Origin: an uncultured Collinsella sp.
GTDB taxonomy: Bacteria; Actinomycetota; Coriobacteriia; Coriobacteriales; Coriobacteriaceae
NCBI GenBank assembly: GCA_902464495.1
Contig: CABQJK010000019.1
Span: 1-38,051 of the forward strand
DNA: 38,051 bases
Direction: 5' to 3'
Within the stretch, counting starts at the first letter, position 1. Each line of letters begins with the position of its first letter. Of the stretch, positions 14,290-21,854 are shown one piece after another. The notes below the pieces were generated by a model that searched no databases, had not been told where the DNA came from, and saw nothing but the letters and a program-made list of their open reading frames with translations. The position numbers were made by a program, and so were the translations under genes.

Positions 14290-14928
14290 ATGATCCGCTG
14301 GAACGCATCCACATCGAATGAAACCATCAGCCGCGAACAGACGATAGCTAAACTGAAGAAGCTCGCTCGCATCTGCAAATGGGCCACAATCTGCATTACC
14401 ACAGCGCTCGCTCTGGGACTCCTCGCAGTCATTATGATTGACCTTCTACTCATATTGCCTGGCCTCTCCCAAGGGTCGTGTCTCCAATCCGTAGAACTTC
14501 AAGCCGGCGAAGGACCGTGCCTTGCTATCGTCGGTACCGATGCGCAGGCCCCACTTATGCTCGTTGCACACGATGGTCACACTGCCATAGGGAGCCTCTT
14601 GATGACATGCCTCGCGCTTACCATCGCGCTAAGCGTGCGCAGGCTTTTCTTCAACATTGAAAAGGAAGGCAGGCCCTTTGACCTTGAATGCAACCATACG
14701 CTTCGTCGAGTAGGACATTTATTCCTTATCGGCGGCGTTGCCGTGAGGCTTCTTGGTGCCGTAATCACGGGAATGATACTCTCAGGATTTGGCGGCAGCT
14801 TTACGGATGCGTTCGTCGGCCAGCTATTCGACCCTTCCATGCTCTTTGCAGGCCTGATTATTTGCCTGATAGCCAGCGTCTTCCGCTACGGGTATATCCT
14901 GCAAAAACAAGATGACGAGTTGCTCTAG
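14290..14928 (+). CDS. DUF2975 family membrane protein
   Basis: 212 aa. Membrane segments are visible near residues 34-58 (ICITTALALGLLAVIMIDLLLI), 105-122 (LLMTCLALTIALSVRRLFF), about 145-165 (VGHLFLIGGVAVRLLGAV) and 185-200 (LFAGLIICLIASVFRYG). The order of four helices, the FNIEKEGRPFD segment after the second helix and the C-terminal FRYGYILQKQDDELL are typical of DUF2975. These proteins are nearly always encoded with a small Cro/CI-type regulator, as in B. subtilis YoaS-YozG, and this holds here. Function is unknown. GGAGG lies 5 nt before the ATG at 14290; an earlier start at 14251 would overlap the operator. Confidence 0.85.
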   Translation: MIRWNASTSNETISREQTIAKLKKLARICKWATICITTALALGLLAVIMIDLLLILPGLSQGSCLQSVELQAGEGPCLAIVGTDAQAPLMLVAHDGHTAIGSLLMTCLALTIALSVRRLFFNIEKEGRPFDLECNHTLRRVGHLFLIGGVAVRLLGAVITGMILSGFGGSFTDAFVGQLFDPSMLFAGLIICLIASVFRYGYILQKQDDELL

Positions 14929-14937
14929 GGGGAATCC

Positions 14938-15177
14938 ATGATTATTCTGCGGCTTGACCGCATGCTCGCCGAACGCAAGATCTCATCCAAAGAGCTTGCG
15001 GAACGTGTGGGCATCTCCCAGGTCAATATGTCACGCATTAAGACGGGCAAGGTTTCTGCCATACGTTTTTCAACTCTTGACGCGATATGCCGGGCACTCG
15101 ACTGCCAACCGGGCGATGTACTGGAATATATATCCGACGATGAAGCCGATAGCCTTTTTGGACTTAAAGATGAATAG
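14938..15177 (+). CDS. Cro/CI-type (XRE, YozG-like) transcriptional regulator
   Basis: 79 aa, essentially a single helix-turn-helix: ISSKELAERVGISQVNMSRI followed by the recognition helix region and FSTLDAICRALDCQPGDVLEY, the usual ending of small HTH_26-type regulators. It starts 9 nt after the DUF2975 stop with AGGGGG as ribosome site, so the two form an operon. Expected to bind the palindromes at 14233-14266 and control its own operon. Whether the membrane partner modulates it is not known. Confidence 0.88.
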   Translation: MIILRLDRMLAERKISSKELAERVGISQVNMSRIKTGKVSAIRFSTLDAICRALDCQPGDVLEYISDDEADSLFGLKDE

Positions 15178-15210
15178 CCATAATTAAGCCGCCAATCACG
15201 CCCTCAACGC

Positions 15211-15245
15211 AAAAAGCCCGCCAGAACGATGCGTTCTAGCGGGCT
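15211..15245 (-). terminator. Terminator after the SurA-like gene
   Basis: A 14-bp stem with one mismatch (15215-15228 with 15232-15245) is followed by TTTTT on the minus strand. It lies about 45 nt beyond the stop at 15290 and between convergent genes. Confidence 0.75.
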
Positions 15246-15289
15246 CAATCAGATATTTCGACTTCGCGCTCGAAAGCTCAGGCAAACCT

Positions 15290-16375
15290 TTACGCAAACA
15301 GGCCGTAGATGCTGATGTTGGCCTTGGCGTACAGGCCGTTGGCGTACTCGGTCCACTTGGAGCTGGCGCTCGAGGCCTGGGAGGAATACTGCTGATAGGC
15401 GGTGTAGTAGGCGGTCATGGCCTGCTTATAGGTTGCGCTATCGGCCGTAAAGGCATCGTCGGCGAACGCCTTAGCATAGGTGCTGTCGGCGTCCTTCCAG
15501 GTGCCCTTCTCGCTATCCCACTCATCGCCGGCAAGGTTGATGATGTAGTCGGCGTAGTCCTTGCTCGCGGTCTCCTCGTTGCCGTCAGCAGGCTCGGTCG
15601 GAGCGGTCGGCATGCTTGCGGAGCTATCGCCGACCTTCTTCTTGTAGAGCTTCTGCAGCGTCGCGGACTGGCGGACGATCTGCTTGGCCTGGTCCTTGGA
15701 CACGCCGTACTGTTTTGCCATGGTCTTGTAGTCGGAGGTGCCGATGGAATCCTCGGCGTACTTCTTCATCTCCTTGGAAGAGACGGTAATGCCCTCGTCC
15801 TCGGCAGCATCGAGCAGAATCTTGTTGCGCACGTAGGACAGGATGACATCGGCAGAAGGAGCGGTGTAGTTGCCGTCGCTATCCTTGACGGTATCGAGGC
15901 TGTACTGGCTCTCGATGGCCTCGCGCGCGGTGATATCGCTCTTCTTGCCGTTGTAGCTATAGCTTGCCACGGTCGAATCGAGCTGGTCCTCGGTGAGGGT
16001 AGCCGAGCCGACACCCTTGCCGCCAAAGCCGCCATTGCCAATAAAGAAGCCGACCACCGCAGCGATCACGATGGCGACCACAAAGGCGGCAATCATCATC
16101 TTCTTGTGCTTGGATGCGCGGTCGTTCGCGTCGGAGTCGTCGTCCTCGTCCTGCTCCTCGGGCATGAGGTTCTCGTCGGCGGCGTCCGCGGCGATCTTTG
16201 CCTCCAGGCGAGCGTCCTCCTCCTCGGCGGTCGTGCCAGCGGCGATATGTTCGGCAGACGTGCCGGCGACCAGGTCGATCTTCTCGTCCTCATCACCGTC
16301 GGGGCCTTCGCCGCGCTCGATGATCTGGATGCCGTCGATCTCGTCCTTCTCGTCCTTCTTTTGAATCAGACCCAT
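15290..16375 (-). CDS. Membrane-anchored SurA N-terminal-like protein, no PPIase domain seen
   Basis: 361 aa. Residues 1-90 are very acidic and low in complexity and should be cytoplasmic. A single membrane helix spans about 93-113 (MMIAAFVVAIVIAAVVGFF), followed by a Gly-rich linker. The external part has helical segments such as VILSYVRNKILLDAAEDEGITVSSKEM and YGVSKDQAKQIVRQSA, which resemble the SurA N-terminal chaperone fold of parvulin-type foldases. No parvulin PPIase motif is visible; a Tyr/Ser/Ala-rich end follows. A role in folding or holding secreted proteins is inferred only. AAGGAG precedes the ATG by 8 nt. Confidence 0.65.
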   Translation of the reverse strand: MGLIQKKDEKDEIDGIQIIERGEGPDGDEDEKIDLVAGTSAEHIAAGTTAEEEDARLEAKIAADAADENLMPEEQDEDDDSDANDRASKHKKMMIAAFVVAIVIAAVVGFFIGNGGFGGKGVGSATLTEDQLDSTVASYSYNGKKSDITAREAIESQYSLDTVKDSDGNYTAPSADVILSYVRNKILLDAAEDEGITVSSKEMKKYAEDSIGTSDYKTMAKQYGVSKDQAKQIVRQSATLQKLYKKKVGDSSASMPTAPTEPADGNEETASKDYADYIINLAGDEWDSEKGTWKDADSTYAKAFADDAFTADSATYKQAMTAYYTAYQQYSSQASSASSKWTEYANGLYAKANISIYGLFA

Positions 16376-16413
16376 ATCAGTTACTCCTTGTTAGGAAACA
16401 TAGTCCCCAATAG

Positions 16414-16442
16414 AATACGCCCGACGAGGCGCCGGGCGTATT
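16414..16442 (-). terminator. Hairpin between isocitrate dehydrogenase and SurA-like genes
   Basis: AATACGCCCG (16414-16423) and CGGGCGTATT (16433-16442) form a perfect 10-bp stem with a 9-nt loop. The following minus-strand sequence is not a strong T tract, so it is either a weak terminator or an attenuator before the SurA-like gene. Confidence 0.45.
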
Positions 16443-16501
16443 GATTCTTAGGTTATACGCAAACACTTAAGTACTATTTAGGCGTTTGCAGCGTGCATAC
16501 C

Positions 16502-17587
16502 TTAGGCCAGGTGCGCGATAACGGCATCGGCAAAGGCCTGCGTACCCACGGCCCCCTCGACGGAGCCGGTCTGGGCACGACGCACGTCACCGGTAACTTG
16601 CTCGCCCTCGTCGAGCGTGGCAGAGACGGCGGCGCGGATGCGGTTTGCCGCGTCGTTCTCGCCCAGGTGGTCGAGCATCATCGCAGCGGAGAGAATCTCG
16701 GCCGTGGGGTTGGCGATATCCTGGCCGGCGATATCGGGTGCGGAGCCGTGCGTGGCCTCGAAGATGGCGCAGTCGGCACCAATGTTGGAGCCGGGGGCCA
16801 TCCCTAAGCCGCCCACCAGGCCGGCGCACAGGTCGCTGACGATGTCGCCGTACAGGTTGGGCAGTACAAGGACATCGAAGTCGTTGGGGTTCTGGACCAG
16901 GCCCATGCAGGTGGCGTCGACGATCTTGTCGTTGAACTCGATATCGGGATAGTTCGCGGCCACCTCGCGCGCAACGCGCAGGAACAGGCCGTCGGTCGCC
17001 TTCATGATGTTGGCCTTATGCACGGCCGTCACCTTTTTGCGGCCGCAGCGGCGGGCATACTCAAAGGCATACTCCACAATGCGGCGGCTCTTGGCGATGG
17101 AGATCGGCTTGATCGAGATGGCGGAATCGGCGGCGAAGGTCTTTTGGCCCGAACGCTCAACAAGCTGCGAGAGCTCCCCGACCTCGGCAGCGCCCTCGTC
17201 GAACTCGATGCCGGCGTAGAGATCCTCGGTGTTCTCGCGCACGATGACCAGGTCGACGTCGCGGAAACGCGAGCCGTCACCCGGCTGCGACAGACAGGGG
17301 CGCACGCAGGCGTACAGGTCGAAATGCTTGCGCAGGGCCACGTTGACGCTGCGGAAACCCGTGCCGACCGGTGTGGTGATGGGACCCTTGATGGCAACCT
17401 TGGTCTCGGCGACCGCATCGAGCACATGTTGGGGCAGCGGCGTGCCGAACTCGTCCATGACGCCGGCGCCGGCCTCCTGGACGTTCCAATCGATCTGGAC
17501 ACCGGTGGCCTCGACCACGCGGCGCATGGCCTGCGTAATCTCGGGACCGATACCGTCACCGGGAATCAGGACTACATCGTGCGCCAT
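16502..17587 (-). CDS. Isocitrate dehydrogenase, NAD-type (isocitrate/isopropylmalate family)
   Basis: 361 aa. Oxidatively decarboxylates isocitrate to 2-oxoglutarate, supplying glutamate synthesis in an anaerobe. Family markers: IPGDGIGPEI at 8-17, GFRSVNVALRKHFDLYACVRP (substrate Ser and Arg residues), IVRENTEDLYAG, KANIMKATDGLF (catalytic Lys) and the metal-binding Asp residues in NLYGDIVSDL. The combination of FRSVN and ENTEDLYAG fits the NAD-dependent isocitrate enzyme better than isopropylmalate dehydrogenase; homoisocitrate dehydrogenase is a remaining alternative. It starts 6 nt after the stop of the HEAT-like gene, using that gene's GAGGAG end as ribosome site. Confidence 0.85.
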   Translation of the reverse strand: MAHDVVLIPGDGIGPEITQAMRRVVEATGVQIDWNVQEAGAGVMDEFGTPLPQHVLDAVAETKVAIKGPITTPVGTGFRSVNVALRKHFDLYACVRPCLSQPGDGSRFRDVDLVIVRENTEDLYAGIEFDEGAAEVGELSQLVERSGQKTFAADSAISIKPISIAKSRRIVEYAFEYARRCGRKKVTAVHKANIMKATDGLFLRVAREVAANYPDIEFNDKIVDATCMGLVQNPNDFDVLVLPNLYGDIVSDLCAGLVGGLGMAPGSNIGADCAIFEATHGSAPDIAGQDIANPTAEILSAAMMLDHLGENDAANRIRAAVSATLDEGEQVTGDVRRAQTGSVEGAVGTQAFADAVIAHLA

Positions 17588-17593
17588 AATCTG

Positions 17594-18292
17594 TTACTCC
17601 TCGTCTTCGGCGTCGTCAGATTTTTTAACGCTAGCACGCTTCTTCTTTTTGGAGAGATCCAGGCCAAAACGTTTAACAAGCATTTCGCAAATCTCGCTCG
17701 AACGGGCCTTGAGATAGCTGCCCTTGCCGTTCTCGGCGTCGAACTTAAGGCGCAGCGCAAGCTTCTCTGCAACCTCGGCGTCGATCTCGCCCTGGCCAAA
17801 CTCGTACAGGCAACCGAGCATATCGCGATACTCAAGGTCGCCGTGGTAGCACTGGATGGCCTCGTCCAGGATGGGCCAAGCCTCGCGCGAACGCTCGACA
17901 CTCGTGGCGCCCCACACGCACAGCAGGCGGAAGGCGGCATAGCGCAGCGTGGAGGAAATCTCGTCGAACAGCGCGGTCTCGGCGCCCTCAAAGGCGTCCT
18001 CCATCTGCTCGGGGCAGGTGGTGGCGAGCGCCGTCAGGGCATCGAGCGCCTCCCAGCGGGTCTGCGCCTCGGGGCGGTCGAGCGCCTCGATCAGCGCTGG
18101 CACGCAGGGCACGACGCGCTGCGGATCGCGCTCGGCAAGCAGGTGCAGCACACGGGCGGCAAACTGGCGGATGCGGCGCGTGGGGCAGCCGAGCTCTTGG
18201 ACCAGGCGGTCGACGGCGTTCTCATTCTCCTCTGCCAGCTGAAGCTGTGCCAGCTCCTCGTCGGTGAGCTGTTCGTCTTTATTTTCTGCCAT
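17594..18292 (-). CDS. HEAT-repeat-like hypothetical protein
   Basis: 232 aa, mostly helical. Repeating paired helices such as RRIRQFAARVLHLLAERDPQRVV and TRWEALDALTALATTCPEQM are typical of HEAT/ARM-type scaffolds that bind proteins or nucleic acid. The C-terminus is strongly basic (LSKKKKRASVKK) then acidic. It lies between a small membrane protein gene and isocitrate dehydrogenase in a close same-strand run. I do not recognise a named family; a protein-binding role is inferred from the repeat type alone. Confidence 0.7.
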   Translation of the reverse strand: MAENKDEQLTDEELAQLQLAEENENAVDRLVQELGCPTRRIRQFAARVLHLLAERDPQRVVPCVPALIEALDRPEAQTRWEALDALTALATTCPEQMEDAFEGAETALFDEISSTLRYAAFRLLCVWGATSVERSREAWPILDEAIQCYHGDLEYRDMLGCLYEFGQGEIDAEVAEKLALRLKFDAENGKGSYLKARSSEICEMLVKRFGLDLSKKKKRASVKKSDDAEDEE

Positions 18293-18307
18293 AGTTACCT
18301 CTTCTTA

Positions 18308-18736
18308 CTATTTCTTGGCGTGCTTGCCAGCACCCTTGCTGTCATCGGTGACCGAGATGAGCTGTCGGTCGGCCGCGCCATTGCGACGTGCGCGGCGGCG
18401 CTCCTCGGCGTCGCCCGCGTCGGCGGCGGCGCGATGAGCCTTGTTGACGTTGAAGACCTCATCGTGCTTGCGCCACGGACCGACGGACTCGCCAAAGCTC
18501 ATCTTAAGGCCGGCGATAAAGCCGCCGAGCCAGCCGATCGGCGCAAACTGCACCAGCGGGAACAGCGAGAACACCCAGGTCAGCAGGACGACTGCCGCCG
18601 CACCCGCAAAGTTGGCAATCCAGTAATCGCGCTTGGTGATCACGCGCTTTTCGCAGGCCCACTGGCCGCACAAAAAGCCGATGTAGATCGCAAAGATAAA
18701 AAGCACCAACGCGAGCACCACGAACGTCCAGCTCAT
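18308..18736 (-). CDS. Small membrane protein of unknown function
   Basis: 142 aa from the ATG at 18736, which has GGGGAG 8 nt upstream and lies 5 nt after the preceding stop. Two or three hydrophobic segments occur in the first 75 residues (WTFVVLALVLFIFAIYIGFL, then ANFAGAAAVVLLTWVFSLFPLV and a shorter Gly-rich one), followed by a charged cytoplasmic tail rich in Ala, Arg and Lys. No enzymatic motif is visible. The tight spacing suggests co-expression with the dehydrogenase upstream and the HEAT-like gene 15 nt downstream. Confidence 0.72.
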   Translation of the reverse strand: MSWTFVVLALVLFIFAIYIGFLCGQWACEKRVITKRDYWIANFAGAAAVVLLTWVFSLFPLVQFAPIGWLGGFIAGLKMSFGESVGPWRKHDEVFNVNKAHRAAADAGDAEERRRARRNGAADRQLISVTDDSKGAGKHAKK

Positions 18737-18741
18737 GGGCG

Positions 18742-19821
18742 CTACTCCCCGTGATGATGGCCACAGCAGCACTCGTGGCCGTCATCATGGCCGTGGCCGC
18801 CGCAGCACTCGTGGTCCTCGCCGTGATGGTGGCCGCAACCGCACTCATGCACGTCGCCGTGCTCGCCGCAACCGCAGCCGTCCTCGTGGGCACCGTGCTC
18901 CTCGGGGCGATACTGCGACCAGTCCAGACCGGCGGCGATGGCGTCGGCCTCCTCCTTGTAGAGGACCGTGATGGCCTGGGTACCCAGCTTGGCACCACCG
19001 ATGGCGTCGAGCATGTCGTAGAGCGTAAAGGCCACGTCGGCGCCGGGCAGCGCGAGCTCGCGGTCATCGGCGTAGGCGAGCGCCAGACGCAGGTCCTTAA
19101 TGAAGTGCTCGACCATAAAGCCGGGCTTGTAGTCGCCGTCGAGCGCCTTGGGAGCCAGGCTCTCCATGGCGCCGGACTTACCGGTACCGCCCAGGATCAT
19201 CTGGCGGGTCTTCTCCAGGTCAAGGCCGCTCAGCTCGGCAAATGCCATGGCGTCTGCCATGCCGACCATGCAGGCGCCCAGCGACACCTGGTTGGCGAGC
19301 TTGGCAGCCTGGCCCTTGCCGGCGCCGTCGAAGCAGCAGATGTTGGCCGCAAAGGTGGCAAGGATGTCACGGACCGGCGCGATGTCGTTCTCGGTAGCGC
19401 CCACGATAGCCGTGAGCGTACCGGCGATAGCGCCCGACTCGCCGCCGGTGACGGGGCAGTCAAACGCCATGCGACCGGAGACCTGGGCGGCCTCGGCAAT
19501 GTCGCGGGCGAGCTCGGGCGAGCTCGTGGTGAGGTCGATCAAGACCGCGCCGGGCTTGGTGCAGGCCAGCAGGCCGTCGCCCGCCAGGTAGAGCTCCTCG
19601 ACCTCGGAGGGATAGCCCACCATGGTAAAGACGACATCGGCATGCGCCACGGCATCGGCCGGCGTATCGGCCCAGACGGCGCCGCGCTCAACGAGTGCGG
19701 CAGCCTTGGACTTGGTGCGGTTGTTGACCGTGACGGGATAGCCGGCGTCCAGGATGTGGCCGGCGATGGGGGCACCCATGATTCCGGTGCCGATGAATGC
19801 GACGGAGAGCTTGTTTGCCAT
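18742..19821 (-). CDS. Beta-hydroxyacid dehydrogenase with Cys/His-rich C-terminal tail
   Basis: 359 aa. Residues 1-300 are a complete 3-hydroxyisobutyrate / tartronate-semialdehyde reductase-type enzyme: dinucleotide-binding GTGIMGAPIAGHI at 11-23, the substrate motif DCPVTGGESGA near 121-131 and the catalytic Lys174 in GKGQAAKLANQ with Asn177. Substrate unknown. Family members end near residue 300. Here about 51 further residues (309-359) contain 14 His and 9 Cys in repeats such as HECGCGHHHGE and HECCCGHHHGE, a classical metal-binding composition. There is no frameshift at the junction. The tail may store, deliver or sense nickel, zinc or copper. Same-strand genes follow within 5 and 15 nt. 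Confidence 0.88.
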   Translation of the reverse strand: MANKLSVAFIGTGIMGAPIAGHILDAGYPVTVNNRTKSKAAALVERGAVWADTPADAVAHADVVFTMVGYPSEVEELYLAGDGLLACTKPGAVLIDLTTSSPELARDIAEAAQVSGRMAFDCPVTGGESGAIAGTLTAIVGATENDIAPVRDILATFAANICCFDGAGKGQAAKLANQVSLGACMVGMADAMAFAELSGLDLEKTRQMILGGTGKSGAMESLAPKALDGDYKPGFMVEHFIKDLRLALAYADDRELALPGADVAFTLYDMLDAIGGAKLGTQAITVLYKEEADAIAAGLDWSQYRPEEHGAHEDGCGCGEHGDVHECGCGHHHGEDHECCGGHGHDDGHECCCGHHHGE

Positions 19822-19919
19822 GAAACCTTTCCTTTTGGGTTGGGTGTTGTTACCAGGTTGAATACTCGGTGCCAGCGTTTGGGCTGTGAGTTGGGATCGA
19901 TTACGGCCGCGTTACTTGC

Positions 19920-20873
19920 CTACTGACCGCGCACGCGGCGGGCGATGCGGTCGGAAAGCGACGCCTTGTCGGCGCGGTTCTTACCCCAAAACGCGCAGGC
20001 CACCATGCCGGGGCCCACGTGCGAGCCGATGGTAGGACCGACGGAGCTGCGAATGATCGTGACGTCGGCGCAGCCCTCCTCCTTGCGGATGGCGGCTTCG
20101 AGCCAGTCGCCGTCCTTTTCGGCATCGGCCGTCATAATGGCGATGGGCATGGTGCGATCGGGCACATAGTTCTCGCGGAACGACTTGAGAATGGACTTGA
20201 GCGCCTTCTTGCGACCGCGGTTGACGCCGATCAGCGACAGCGAGCCGGCCAGGTCGTAGGACAGCTCGGGTTTGACGTCGAGCTTTGCCGTGAGCTGTGC
20301 CGCCGCGGGCGGAATGCGGCCGCCGGCAGCCAGCGCGTCAAAGCTCTCGAGCGTAAAGTAACCGTGGACATAGGTCTTGGCCTCGTTTGCCCAGTCGACC
20401 AGCTGCTTGGCGGTCAGTCCCGCCGAACGCTGGCGCACGGCCTCAAGCGCCAAGAGCTCGCCGGTCGCACAGGGCAGAGCGTTGTCGACCACGTACAGCT
20501 CAAAGTTGGGATACTCGGCGCGCACGGCGTCCGCCGCCTGGCACGCGGAGTTGTAGCTCGACGACAGCGCCGAGGTAAAGCACAGGTAGACCGTGGGCGT
20601 ACCCTCTTTGGCGCACTCGGTAAAGAACTCGATATAGCGACCGAGCGACACAGCCGAGGTGGACACGCGGGCACCGGCGCGCATGCGGTCGTAGAACTCC
20701 TTGGGTGTGATGCTCGACCAGATGTCATCCGTGCGCTCCTCGCCATCGATAATGAAGGGGAAACCCAAGATATCGACATCGAGGTTCGCGGCGACCTCGG
20801 GGCTAAAGTCGCAGCAGGTATCGACGACGATGCGGCAACGGTCCGAATGACCGGCGGATGCGGCCTTGTCCAT
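19920..20873 (-). CDS. DegV family fatty-acid-binding protein
   Basis: 317 aa from the ATG at 20873 (AAGGAG 8 nt upstream; a TTG one codon earlier is less likely). DegV proteins bind a fatty acid between two domains; in several Gram-positives the FakB members present fatty acids to the kinase FakA. Typical features: RIVVDTCCDFSPE at the N-terminus, STSAVSLGRYIEFF, LCFTSALSSSYNSA (fatty-acid carboxylate-binding Ser loop), and the late GPTIGSHVGPGMVAC block. No FakA kinase gene lies in the window. Its own promoter is not obvious; the hpf terminator sits immediately upstream. Confidence 0.9.
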   Translation of the reverse strand: MDKAASAGHSDRCRIVVDTCCDFSPEVAANLDVDILGFPFIIDGEERTDDIWSSITPKEFYDRMRAGARVSTSAVSLGRYIEFFTECAKEGTPTVYLCFTSALSSSYNSACQAADAVRAEYPNFELYVVDNALPCATGELLALEAVRQRSAGLTAKQLVDWANEAKTYVHGYFTLESFDALAAGGRIPPAAAQLTAKLDVKPELSYDLAGSLSLIGVNRGRKKALKSILKSFRENYVPDRTMPIAIMTADAEKDGDWLEAAIRKEEGCADVTIIRSSVGPTIGSHVGPGMVACAFWGKNRADKASLSDRIARRVRGQ

Positions 20874-20891
20874 CAAAGCGACTCCTTACGT

Positions 20892-20923
20892 AAAAAGGCG
20901 GCCACCCGCATGGGATGGCCGCC
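20892..20923 (-). terminator. Terminator of hpf
   Basis: GGCGGCCA (20897-20904) and TGGCCGCC (20916-20923) form an 8-bp stem followed on the minus strand by TTTTT, about 30 nt after the hpf stop. Confidence 0.82.
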
Positions 20924-20952
20924 AACCGTTAACTCATGCAAGTTAACGTATT

Positions 20953-21537
20953 TTACTCGTCAAGTGTTTCGATGCGGGGCTTGATGATGCCATATCCACC
21001 ATTCTTACGGTGATACACCACATTGATGAGGCCAGTCGTCGCGTTCTCGAACACGTAGAAGTCGTGGCCCAGCAGATCGGTCTGCACCAGCGCCTGCTCC
21101 TCAGTCATCGGGGTGACATCGATGACCTTCTCGCGGACGAGCAGGTCGTCGTCCTCCTCGGGCAGCAGCAGGTCGGCCAGATCCTCGACACGCTCGACCG
21201 GTGCAACATCCGCTGCGCTGGCACCACCCTGGCGGTTGTCCACGACCTTGGTCTTGAACTTGCGCAGCTGGCGGGTAACCTTATCGGCGGAGAGGTCGAT
21301 GGCGGCGTACATATCTGCACCATGCTCGGCAACGCGAATCACCGAACCGCGGGCGCGAACCGTAACCTCGACGATTGCCGGGTTGGGGTTCGAGGGGTTC
21401 TTCTCATAGCGAAGTACAACGTCGACCGTCATGGGCTCGATATCGAAAACCTTGAGCGCCTCGCCGATCTTCTCATCCACATGCGCACGCAGAGCATCGG
21501 TTACCGTCGTCTTGCGTCCAGAAACCTTGATATCCAT
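20953..21537 (-). CDS. hpf: Long-form ribosome hibernation-promoting factor
   Basis: 194 aa. It dimerises 70S ribosomes into inactive 100S particles in stationary phase. Residues 1-100 form the HPF/YfiA ribosome-binding domain (MDIKVSGRKTTVTDALRAHV, later MYAAIDLSADKVTRQLRKFK). A linker is followed by the C-terminal dimerisation domain, near 140-194, with FYVFENATTGLINVVYHRKNGGYG. The ATG at 21537 has GGAG 6 nt upstream; the longer open frame to 21597 lacks a site. A short palindrome (21659-21682) lies upstream. Confidence 0.93.
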   Translation of the reverse strand: MDIKVSGRKTTVTDALRAHVDEKIGEALKVFDIEPMTVDVVLRYEKNPSNPNPAIVEVTVRARGSVIRVAEHGADMYAAIDLSADKVTRQLRKFKTKVVDNRQGGASAADVAPVERVEDLADLLLPEEDDDLLVREKVIDVTPMTEEQALVQTDLLGHDFYVFENATTGLINVVYHRKNGGYGIIKPRIETLDE

Positions 21538-21754
21538 ACGTGGCTCCAATCTGCCTCGGGGACTTACTGTACTGGCTATGTACCCATTGCCGTGCATTTA
21601 ATCACGCGGATTCCCAAAGACCCGAATAACGATTGCTTGATACCGCATACCGAAGTCTCGCACTTTTCTGCGGCAAAGTGCGCTATAGGAAGACGACAGC
21701 GTCCTTGATTTTGCACCTAAAAAATGTCTTTGACCTGCTGGTTTTATGGAAACG
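21538..21754. other. Region upstream of hpf
   Basis: No gene. The only structure I see is an 8-bp inverted repeat CGCACTTT/AAAGTGCG at 21659-21682 with TATAGC (minus strand -10-like) overlapping its right edge at 21682-21687. It may be an operator or part of the hpf promoter; no good -35 is visible. Confidence 0.3.
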
Positions 21755-21841
21755 AAAAAGCCGGGCTCCCCTGTTGGGAGAGCCCGGCGATGCGTGTTGA
21801 AACCGTGAAGAGGCGTCCCTCCTAGCGAATAGGAGACGCCA
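21755..21841 (-). terminator. Terminator and second hairpin after the solute-binding lipoprotein gene
   Basis: The strong terminator is the stem GCCGGGCT (21760-21767) with AGCCCGGC (21781-21788), extended by inner pairing, followed on the minus strand by TTTTTCG. A second hairpin, GGCGTC-CCTCCT with AGGAG-ACGCC (about 21815-21841), lies between it and the stop codon. Confidence 0.8.
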
Positions 21842-21854
21842 CCCCTAGCAATAA

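Noticed and set aside
17018..18754. Plus-strand open frame of 578 codons opposite isocitrate dehydrogenase and the HEAT-like gene
   Set aside because: It is antisense to clearly recognisable proteins; long antisense frames are common in high-GC DNA and the product resembles no family.
18751..19926. Plus-strand hydrophobic open frame opposite the Cys/His-tail region
   Set aside because: The apparent membrane helices are the antisense reading of the His/Cys repeats (GTG and GCC codons).
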